Source of the DNA: Charina bottae
Lineage: Eukaryota > Chordata > Lepidosauria > Squamata > Charinaidae
Reading direction: 5' to 3'
NCBI GenBank assembly: GCA_023362775.1
Contig: JALMGJ010000016.1
Location: 1,123,001 to 1,187,000 of the forward strand
DNA: 64,000 nucleotides
Shown here: in pieces, positions 56,291-64,000 of the stretch
Layout: each line of letters begins with the position of its first letter
How positions within the stretch are numbered: position 1 is the first letter of the stretch
Notes under the pieces: model-generated
The model's input: only the letters and a program-made list of their open reading frames with translations
Database searches by the model: none
Told to the model about the DNA's origin: nothing
Position numbers and translations under genes: made by a program

Positions 56291-58303
56291 TGGTTTCCTT
56301 AAAGCTACAGCACATCTTAAAGCAGTCTGAATTCTTGCTTCACAAAGCCTATTACAGTTCTTCACTCATTCTTCAGTATCTCCTCTGTGTCTTCCTTTTC
56401 TACTTAGTCCTCTGCCTGGTGCGTCTCTTCCTGCTTCCTCTTTCCATGTCACACTCACTCTCTTCTCTTCCTTCCATATTCTCTTCCTTGTTATTCCACC
56501 CATGTCACTTATTTGCTCTTGCTCTGCCTTCTTTTGTGGTTGAACAAAAAAGCTCTGGTCCTTTCTTCTCCTTCTCTGTCCATTCTTAGTTTTGTTTCTC
56601 CTCCATGCTTTCTTTATCTACTTTCTTTTCTCTAAATTAAATCTTTTATTTTCTTACAAAAAATCCCCTTCTACCAAACTCTTTCTCCTACCAAGACCCC
56701 TTGCAACAGCCTGAATAAGGGGTTGCATTTATTTATGTATGTATTGTTTGTGTTTTGACTGTCGTTTTGAAGATGTGCTCAATAATTTTGTAGCCAGCCT
56801 AGAAACCTCTGATTATTAGATAGGTTGTATAATAATTTAATAAATGATAAAGTATAATAAATAGGCCCTATCTACACATGCAACTTTAAATGCTCTAGCA
56901 GTTTCAAAGTTCTCTTTTTCTTTATTCAAGGTAAATAGATGTCAGGAATGATGCATTAGAACAAATACTAATATATTCATATTGAGGAAATGAAGGAGAG
57001 TTTGTGAAATAGAAATGGACTGAAAGAAAATAAATCACAGAGTGTTTCAGGAGTGCTGGTTAGAATTATATGATTGCCATTCATACATAATACATTTGGG
57101 GCTAGGGCTTTAGTTATATGAAAACATACATGTACCTTAACATTATAACAAAGATAGTTTGTGTGTTATTTTTTTAACCTTTGCAGGAAAAAATATTACG
57201 TTTCGACATTCATTGCAACAGAGAATGATCTGGAAGGACAGACAATTTATTTAAAAACCAGGAAGTTATGTCAATACCATTTGACTCCAAGTACGGCAAC
57301 TTCTTTGTGTCCTTGGGAGGTCGCCACTAGCTTATGTTTGGGTAATTAATCTAATTGGTATATTTTCTATTCCATGTAAATAATGGGCATTTTTCATAGA
57401 TTCCAATTTTTTTCCAACTGTTTATATCTTGCAGGAGGTGAAAACCTGAATAAATTTCAGTTTCCTTTTAGTGTTGGTTTAGTTTAGCATTTTTCCCATC
57501 ATGCATTCTTCTTGCCCGTGATTTTCTTTCTTCTTGTAAACCAACTTTGAACAAGAAAGGAGAACAGCAGGAATAAATGGAAGTATGCACTGAAAGGGAT
57601 TTCTGGATCAGTTTAAATTGGTCTGTTGTACTATTGACTTTAATAAGACAGCATTCTGTTCTGTTGGATTTTTGTTTATTTATTTATTTTTAAAAATCTG
57701 CATCTGTTTTCATTTGCAATTTTTCTCAAAGCATGGATAGTTGATTATATTTTTCAAAGAGCTTACATCAGGGAAATGGATTGAAAAAAGCATGTTGTGG
57801 GACACTTTGCATAACAAAGAAATGTTTCTCATGATTTTTTTTTCGAAGCTAGTACATCAGGAAGATTTGCCTAGGAAGACACAGATATTCATAGAAGATA
57901 ATAGGAGCTCTTGGGAAGCCCAAGGGAAATAATGAGAACCAAAACTGACTATTGATATGTACAAATTCCACTAAAATGAAGGCCAGCTATGGATAAACTA
58001 TAATCCAGGTGAAATGGGTCGAAGCAATAGAAATAAAACAGGATGGTGTATGTTGCTTTTTCTGTTGTATTATTTGAAATGTTCATTTTTATGTTAGTCT
58101 TCTCACAGAAGGGCAGGAACTGGAAGAAGAGAGCGATAGGTCTAAGATGATGAACACAACTTCTTAAGGTAGAATGAGACTTATAGACCAAGAATGATGG
58201 CTTCCGGGAACAGATGGACACATTTGAAAATGATAAAGGCAGAATGGCAGACTTTTGACTACAATGAAATGTTAGCAACCAGAAAAATGTAGACCCCCTA
58301 AGA
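56291..58303. other. no gene seen
   Basis: Pyrimidine-rich (tctcttcc words) near 56340-56700, then AT-rich single-copy sequence. A (TTTA)n run lies near 57675-57690. A 133-codon Phe/Leu/Ser-rich frame at 56188-56589 is a compositional effect. Confidence 0.4.
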
Positions 58304-58622
58304 CAGTGCTTTCCAAAGTGCCGTCATTGGTGACACACCAATGGCAGCAGCGGCGGTGTGGGGGGTGCGAGGGTGCGTGCGTGCACATGGCGGCGGCGCA
58401 GGGGGGCGCGCGGTGGTGGCGGCATGCATGGCGGTGGCGGTGGCAGCAGCGGTGGCCTCGCTAAAACGCGGAAGCACTGATGGCATGCCGCTGCCATCAT
58501 CGCTGCCGCCGCCGCCCGCACTCCCACCCCCACGTGCGCCCCTGTGCCGCCTGCTTCGCGACACACTAAACTGTGTTTTGCGACAAACTAAAGTGTCACG
58601 ACACACAGTTTGGAAATCTATG
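58304..58622. mobile_element. GC-rich hAT MITE, copy 2
   Basis: A 319-bp element with inverted termini cagtgctttccaaagtg and cacagtttggaaatctatg, and gtgtcacgacacac words at the ends. The interior is strongly CGG/CCG-rich and partly self-complementary. The flanks ccctaaga (58296-58303) and ccctaagg (58623-58630) form an 8-bp TSD with one mismatch. Same family as 33609-33844. Confidence 0.82.
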
Positions 58623-59019
58623 CCCTAAGGTCTACATGCCTGTTCCCAGGGGCAATTGTTCGAGGCCCATAAGTACTCAAAAGAATCATTTTCCAGTCAC
58701 AGAGCCTTTTATCCCAGAAGTCAATTTTAGCCTTTTAGAAGTCAATTTTAGCCTTTTATCCCAGAAGTCAATTTAATTTCCAATGTAATCAATGTTATGT
58801 GGAGACTTCTTAAGAAGGGAAGGGAAAGTATTTATATGACCATGAAAAGTATTTTAAAATCTTCTGTAATCTTAGTTCTATCAAAATCAACATACAGAAT
58901 GTATAGATGTCATAACCATACTGTATGGACAGAATAAAATTTTGAGTTTTATTTCTTCTAGAAATTTGGATGGCCCATAAAATTTTGATTCATCTGCAAT
59001 TTTTTTAAAAAAATTCCTC

Positions 59020-59478
59020 TACTTCTTATTCCAGGTCATTAATAAAAACACTGAAAAGTAGATGGCCTAAATCTCATTGAAGCTGCTTGATATCTCCAAT
59101 TTGTTAAGGAACATTCTGTATATAATTGTCATGCCATACGCTAAACAGAATGTCATGGAGAATATTGTTAAATGCTTTGTGGAAATCAGGGTATAGTATG
59201 TTGATTGTATTCCATAGTCTATTTTTTTAAAAAAATATCCAATCAAAAATTGAAATAATTTTTAACAAATCCATGGTGACTTTTGGATTTTCAAGCTGTT
59301 TACGTTATTTAGGTATTTATACATAGATGTCTTAATCTCTGCTACAATGTCTTATCTATGCTGACTTATCTACAATGTCTTATCTATGCCACAATCTTGT
59401 CAATACTTGTTATCATACTGGTATATAATTACACAGGTCCTTCTTCTCTTTTCTGAAGAGAGGAACAATATTTATTCT
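59020..59478 (-). mobile_element. Old CR1-like LINE remnant, part 1
   Basis: Plus-strand ggtcattaataaaaacactgaaaagtagatggcctaaatc, then ttgttaaatgctttgtggaaatc and atccatggtgacttttgg, are the complement of CR1-type RT codons. I recognise the pattern from reptilian CR1 elements, but divergence is high and no frame is left. It continues at 61565 after the PLE. Confidence 0.6.
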
Positions 59479-59530
59479 ATGGTTGTTGTGGGTTTTCCGG
59501 GCTGTGTGGCCATGTTCTGGCAGTTTTTGT

Positions 59531-59573
59531 TCCTAAAGTTTCGCCAGTAGCTGTGGCTGGCATCTTCAGAGGA
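59531..59573 (-). ncRNA. Hammerhead-ribozyme-like motif, 5' inverted copy
   Basis: On the minus strand, 5' to 3': stem I UCCU, core CUGAAGA, bulged U, stem II GCCAG, loop, CUGGC, core GAAA. After these come C, UU, U and AGGA, which closes stem I. Stem II is perfect. Stem III keeps one pair (the second is C-U), so activity would be weaker than at the 3' copy. Inferred by manual folding. Confidence 0.6.
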
Positions 59574-59817
59574 CAGGAGCACAGCCAGAAGATTCTCTCT
59601 GTGCCCAAGTGGAGGGTGTGTGTTCCTGCTGGTGCTTATAGCTGCTGAGAGGTGCTGAGAGGTGCTTATAGCTGCTCAGGAGCTGCTGAGAACAAGAGAT
59701 TGGGAGAGGGTTTTTTGTGGTGATTAGGGGGTGTGGTGCTGTCGTGTGTGGGATTAGCACATCTATTATGTGAGTTGTTTGTATATTTCCCTCCCCCTCA
59801 ACATACTTCAACGTACC

Positions 59818-61342
59818 TGCAAAATAGAAGCTCTATCACCAAGACTATATGGACTCCCCAAAATCCACAAAGATGCAATCCGACTCAGACCCATCGTAAA
59901 TGCCATCGGCTCTCCAACATACGAATTATCAAAACATTTGGCTACTGTTCTACAGACCCACTGTGGACAGACTTCATCTCACATAAAAGACTGAAGACAC
60001 TTCATAAACAAAATCGGCACCTTTAAACTTAACCCCACGGACAAATTAATCAACTTTGATGTGATCTCCCTGTTCACCAAGGTTCCAATAAAGGACACCA
60101 TGGTACTCATCGAACAGATCTTCCCAAAAGACATCACAGTGCTATTCCAACATTGCCTGATGACCAGCTACTTTCAATGGGATAAGTGTTTCTATAAACA
60201 AACAGATGGAGTAGCCATGGGAAGCCCCCTCAGCCTGGTTATAGAGAACTTCTACATGGAACATTTCAAAAAACAGGCTTTAGAATCGGCACCACTCACA
60301 CCAACAGTCTGGTACCTGTTCGTGGACCATTTGGAGTCATGGGGAAGAAGAATTAGAGAAATTTCTGAACCACCTCAACAGCATCCACCCGAATATACAA
60401 TTCACCATGGAAAAAGAAATGGAAGGCAAACTGCCATTTTTAGATGTCATGGTGATACGCAAACCGGACCTGCAATTAGGACACAAAATCTACAGAAAAC
60501 CCACCCACACAGACCGGTATCTACACAAAAATTCCAATCACCACCCACGACAAAAAAGAGGCATCATCAAAAAACTAGTGGATCGTGCCAATCAGAACTG
60601 TGAAGCTCAATTTCTCAATTCTGAACTAAACCATGTGGATTGGTCCCTACAGGCGAATGGCTACTCCAAGAATGAAATCAAGAGAGCTATCAAACTGAAA
60701 AAACAGCACTCAACTGAAGAAAAACAGCCCCCCACAAGCAAAATATTTCTTCCCTACATTAAAGGAGTCACGGACCACATGGAAAAACTAATGAAAAAAC
60801 ATAACCTCCAAACAGTCTTCAAACCCACCAGAAAAATACAACAAATGTTAAAATCAGCAAAAAACGAAAGGGACCCCCTCACTGCTGCAGGATTTTACCG
60901 CATACCCTGCAGCTGTGGACAAGTATACATTGGGACCACAAAAGGCAGCATCCACACCAGGATAAAAGAACATGAAAGACACTGCAGACTACAGCAACCT
61001 GAAAAATCTGCAATAGCTGAACATGCTCTCAAACAAACTGGTCACCAAATCTTATTTGAAAACACAGAAATACTGGACAACACCAACAGCCACTATGTTA
61101 GACTATACAGAGAAGCCATTGAAATACATAAACACCAACACAGTTTCAATAAAAAAGAAGAAAACCTAAAGATCAGCAAAACCTTGCTGCCAGTCCTGAA
61201 AAACACAGCTTGCAAAAGGTCAACGAACTGTACTCAACCACAGAAATATACAAACGACTCACACAAGAGATGTGCTAATCCCACACACAACAGCACCACA
61301 CCCCCTAATCACCAAAAAAAACCCTCTCCCAATCTCTTGTAA
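59818..61342 (+). pseudogene. PLE polyprotein: RT and GIY-YIG endonuclease, broken
   Basis: PLE proteins join a telomerase-like RT to a C-terminal GIY-YIG endonuclease. Here the RT begins at YGLPKIHK (near 59848), so the N-terminus is missing. It continues RLRPIVNAIGSPTYELSKHL, one in-frame TGA (59992-59994), then FDVISLFTKVPI, and QTDGVAMGSPLS near 60210. The catalytic YVDD is FVDH near 60323, with a local deletion that shifts frame. The next frame runs to 61342 with FTMEKEMEGKLPFLDV, NQNCEAQFLNSEL and the GIY-YIG-type module FYRIPCSCGQVYIGTTKGS (near 60895), RIKEHERHC and AEHALKQTGH. Lost Asp, stop and frameshift make it non-functional. Confidence 0.92.
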
Positions 61343-61425
61343 ATGACCTCTCAGCAGCTATAAACACCAGCAGGAACACACACCCTCCACTTGGGCACAA
61401 AGAGAATCTTCTAGCTGTGCTCCTG

Positions 61426-61468
61426 TCCTCTGAAGATGCCAGCCACAGCTACTGGTGAAACGTTAGGA
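61426..61468 (+). ncRNA. Hammerhead-ribozyme-like motif, 3' copy
   Basis: Manual fold: stem I UCCU (61426-61429) with AGGA (61465-61468); core CUGAAGA (61430-61436); stem II GCCAG (61438-61442) with CUGGU (61452-61456); core GAAA (61457-61460); minimal 2-bp stem III AC/GU (61460-61463). U61464 is at the cleavage position. All invariant core bases are present. A 1-2-bp stem III is typical of PLE hammerheads, which are thought to act as dimers. Inference from sequence only. Confidence 0.68.
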
Positions 61469-61564
61469 ACAAAAACTGCCAGAACACGGCCACACAGCCC
61501 AGAAAACCCACAACAACCATCGGATTCTGGCCGTGAAAGCCTTCGACTATACAATATTTGTTCT

Positions 61565-61979
61565 CTCTCAGTCATCTGACACTTCACTAATTCTTCAGAA
61601 CTTTTTAAGAGGTAATACATAAAGTTTGGCCAGATCATCAGTTTAGTCCTTTAGTACAGCAGGATACCATTCTTATTCAAGTAAATTAATTTAATGGAAA
61701 TCTCATTCGAATTATTCAGTGCCCTGAATCTTTCTCCAGCTTCAATCCTGCCCCTTCATCCTGCTGTTTACAATTTCCTTGTCAAATATATATTTTCTCG
61801 TTGGAGAAGACTGAGGCAAAATAAAGCTAAATAGTTTTGCCTTTTCTTATTTTGTCACCATTACTTAGTAGTTTGTTTACTATTCTTTTATTTTCCTTTT
61901 ATCTTGAATATATCTAAATAAGTCCTTTTGAACATCTTTCACCAACTCAGTTTATTCTGAGCTTTATCCCCTTCTCCAC
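61565..61979 (-). mobile_element. Old CR1-like LINE remnant, part 2
   Basis: Continuation of 59020-59478 across the PLE: ggccagatcatcagtttagtcctttagtacagcaggat and gaagactgaggcaaaataaagctaaatagttttgcc read as complement of CR1-type RT codons. It ends where the foldback element begins. Confidence 0.55.
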
Positions 61980-61981
61980 TA

Positions 61982-62921
61982 CAGGTACTCCTTGGTTAAC
62001 AACCATTTGTTCAGCGACCATTCAAAGTTACAGCAGCGCTGAATGAATGGCAATTACTGTATGCCTGCTCCCCGAAGTAATGGCCATTGCAGTCCCCCTG
62101 TGGTCACATGATAAAAATTGGCAGTCTGCCTGCAATTACAACCACAGGGGTGTTTCAACTCTGCCCCCACCTATCACCCCCCCATCTCTGCCCTTTTGGC
62201 TGTCCTGCACTCTGTGCTCCACTTGCCCTGCTGCCCTACACTCTGCTCACCCTGCCACCCTGCATTCTACTTGCCCTGCCACCTTCTTCCTCCTTCTGCT
62301 GACAAGGTGCACCCAACCTGGCCCTTCGCGATGCCCTTGTCCAAATCATGTGCAGCCTTCTTGCAAGGCTTTGAAGCCTTCCAAAGCCTTGCAAGAAGGC
62401 AGCATGCAATTTGGACAAGGCCATGTGTGATTTGGACAAGAGTTTGTGCAGCCTCGGGAAGAAGGCCTGGTGTGGCCAGCAGCTGCCTTGCGATGGGCCA
62501 GGCTGGGCACACCTCATCAGCAGTGGTAGGAAGATGGTGAAGATCAGCTGTGGGTGGCAGGGCTGGCAGGGAAGCAGGGCCAGCGGAGCGCAGGGTGGCA
62601 GGGCCAGTAGAGGTGGCAGAGTGCAGGGCAGCCAAAAGGCAGAGATGGGGGGGGGGGAGATAGCTGGGTGGGGGGAGTTGAAGAGGAGGCAGTCCCTTAC
62701 CTTACCAAGGCTTGGGGCTGGTAGGGACAAAGCAGGGAATGGCTTGGATTGGGATGGGTCCTAGCCAAATAACCAGGTGGGATTTGGTTAATGGTGGCAA
62801 CTGAGACTGCTGGGATTGTCATCGCCAAGCGAAGTGGTCACATGACATTGCACTTTACAACCGCATTGTTTAGTGACAGAAATTCTGGTCCCTATTACCG
62901 TTGTTAACCAAGGACTACCTG
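61982..62921. mobile_element. 940-bp mariner-type foldback element
   Basis: TIRs of 24 bp counting the TA (61980-62003 against 62900-62923, one mismatch), flanked by TA. The outer 150 bp match the MITE at 18532-18893 in opposite orientation. The GC-rich interior is itself a long imperfect inverted repeat: 62165-62345 pairs with about 62480-62680, centred on gcaaggctttg/caaagccttgc near 62379. No transposase is present. The many open frames across 62047-62764 on both strands are an effect of the G/C-rich palindrome. Confidence 0.85.
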
Positions 62922-62923
62922 TA

Positions 62924-63495
62924 TCTCTAAATGGCGAAATTACATACAAGAAAATCAGGGTAATAGGACACTTGTCAGAAGATTCTAGGATGGGGAAGTG
63001 ACCAGTCAGAATTGTAAAATATAATATAGGGAACAAGGTGCCTTTATATGTGCCTTTTCTTTTAAAGTTTAACCTTATAAGGCAAAAAACTAATGAAAAA
63101 TTGATACATTGTACTATGTATGATTGTAAGTACTGTAACCATCCCATTGCTGGTATCTGGTCCTGTAGGACAGATTCAGTGATGTTGCTGAATAAACCTT
63201 TCTCTTTACCTGTTGATCCCCTCTACACATTGGTCTTGGAACTGTTATTCTATGATACTCTTTCCATCTCCTGTGTTTGAAAGCGAGCGAGGGAGAGCTT
63301 ATGAATGTTCATGTCTTCATTATTATTTTTTTTGTGCAGTGGCTTTTTGCTTCAGCTGCTAGGCTCCATTTTATTTCCTAATTGGAATTGTTTGCAATTA
63401 TTATTTTGGTTCATTTAGTTGCAATTATTATTTTAGTTCATTTAGTTCAATTATTTTATTTCATTTTTTTAAGAACTCCAGCTCATCTGAAACTT
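62924..63495. other. no gene seen
   Basis: AT-rich single-copy DNA with a duplicated gcaattattattttNgttcatttag unit near 63393-63442. Confidence 0.4.
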
Positions 63496-63497
63496 GT

Positions 63498-63690
63498 TTT
63501 CCTTTTTTTTTATAACTTTATCAAATTTTAAAACGAAGAGATAAAAAACTAACAGAAACTAATAAAGAAAGAGAAAGAGAACAGAAGTGCATAAAAAGAA
63601 GAAAACAGAAATAGAAAAAGGAATAACTCCTGACTCCTTTTATATCAGATATAAATAAAACTTACATTAAACTCTTACTGTAAGCTTACA
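63498..63690 (-). mobile_element. L1 3' UTR fragment
   Basis: A T run followed by aactttatcaaattttaaaacgaagagataaaa and A-rich sequence, with an actcctgactcctttt patch. It resembles the 3' UTR of the L1 at 49.6 kb, orientation minus. Confidence 0.55.
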
Positions 63691-63902
63691 ACATAACATT
63701 CATTTTTTCTATCGTCAACTAATCTGAAACTTGTTTTCCAATTGCCTTCTCCTGCCATGGGATTCTTCTTATTGCTCTGGGTTGATTAAAATCCACTTTT
63801 TTGAAGTCCAAGCAGTGTGTGGGACTGCACTTAGCTTTAGTTCTCCCTAAAATTAAGAACACCAGCATTACATGGTCACATTCTTCCAGTGTTCCTGCTA
63901 CT

Positions 63903-64000
63903 TTATTTTATTAATTTATTATTTGGATTTATCACCACCCATCTCTATCATGGCGGAATCTGGGCGGTTTACAATCACATTATAAAAAGTTAAAAACCTA
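63903..64000 (-). mobile_element. L2-group LINE 3' end, runs off window
   Basis: A ttattttattaatttattatt tail followed by tcaccacccatctctatcatggcggaatctgggcggtttacaatc, the complement of the L2 3' hallmark. The coding part, if present, lies beyond 64000. Confidence 0.85.

Larger units (their letters stand above)
59479..61550 (+). mobile_element. Penelope-like element with inverted ends
   Basis: A 2072-bp PLE. The duplication acaatatttRttct at 59465-59478 and 61551-61564 (one A/G difference) fixes its ends. It has an RT plus GIY-YIG coding region on the plus strand and a 3' non-coding end of about 210 bp. A partial copy of its own 3' end, about 310 bp, is present in inverted orientation at the 5' end (59479-59795 against about 61225-61520). 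Inverted or direct terminal repeats (pLTRs) are known for PLEs. It inserted into an older CR1-like LINE. Confidence 0.92.

Noticed and set aside
56188..56589. 133-codon frame
   Set aside because: It starts inside a hAT MITE and continues into pyrimidine-rich sequence; no family resemblance.
58298..58628. Ala/Gly/Pro-rich frames of 80-100 codons
   Set aside because: They lie wholly inside a CGG/CCG-rich hAT MITE with TIRs and a TSD.
62047..62764. Several overlapping 100-160-codon Pro/Cys/Ala-rich frames on both strands
   Set aside because: They arise because the GC-rich palindromic interior of the foldback element is low in stop codons on both strands.
1..64000. Endogenous retrovirus or LTR element
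   Set aside because: No LTR pair, primer-binding site, protease, integrase or envelope-like segment was seen. All RT segments are non-LTR or PLE type.

Overview
The window is 64 kb of AT-rich nuclear DNA from a squamate reptile (lizard or snake; I cannot resolve it further). The diagnosis rests on the repeats. There are six tRNA-derived Sauria-type SINEs whose 3' tail matches the end of a BovB/RTE LINE, one BovB LINE, L2-group LINE ends with the reptilian 'ccgcccagagtc...gggcggtgataaa' 3' end and (AAAT)n tails, a squamate-type L1, a Penelope-like element (PLE), and several hAT and mariner MITEs. I found no exon, rRNA, functional tRNA, CRISPR array or virus that I can support. The window reads as intergenic or intronic DNA filled by transposable elements in several waves.

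Layout. 1-9.6 kb: SINEs at 1, 0.55, 2.77 and 9.4 kb, an L2 3' end at 3.4 kb, and otherwise single-copy AT-rich DNA. 11.9-18.9 kb: an old SINE, an L2 RT C-terminal fragment (12.8 kb), a hAT MITE (16.1 kb), a SINE with a perfect 15-bp target-site duplication (TSD) at 18.0 kb and a TA-flanked mariner-type MITE (18.5 kb). 20-29.6 kb: compound microsatellites, a SINE-in-SINE nest (25.9 kb), a 168-bp hAT MITE with a perfect TSD (26.96 kb), a LINE 3' fragment encoding a C2H2 finger (27.8 kb, repeated at 34.4 kb), L1 and L2 3' ends, and a SINE. 29.6-35 kb: an L1-like AT-rich block with a ~149-bp tandem repeat, two L2 ends, an L1 fragment between 39-bp direct repeats, a LINE end with an 11-bp TSD, and a GC-rich hAT MITE. 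37-44.3 kb: a (TG/TA)n tract, a SINE, a hAT MITE with a perfect TSD, and a 5'-truncated BovB with a 910-codon open frame. 47.5-55.9 kb: an RT fragment, an L2 end interrupted by a 2.6-kb L1 with a long open frame, and an old L2 LINE split by several insertions including a hammerhead-bearing PLE-type fragment. 56-64 kb: a second copy of the 170-bp hAT MITE, a second copy of the GC-rich hAT MITE, an old CR1-like LINE split by a PLE, a 940-bp mariner-type foldback element, and L1 and L2 3' ends.

How the parts relate. BovB is the likely source of the enzyme that moved the Sauria-type SINEs, because they share a 17-nt 3' tail. L1 and BovB are the youngest pieces, with long open frames and clean TSDs. 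L2 and CR1 are the old substrate into which the others inserted. The PLE is the most structurally interesting item: its 3' end is repeated in inverted orientation at its 5' end, and both copies carry a hammerhead-ribozyme-like fold. All family names are from recognition by eye. No database search was possible.
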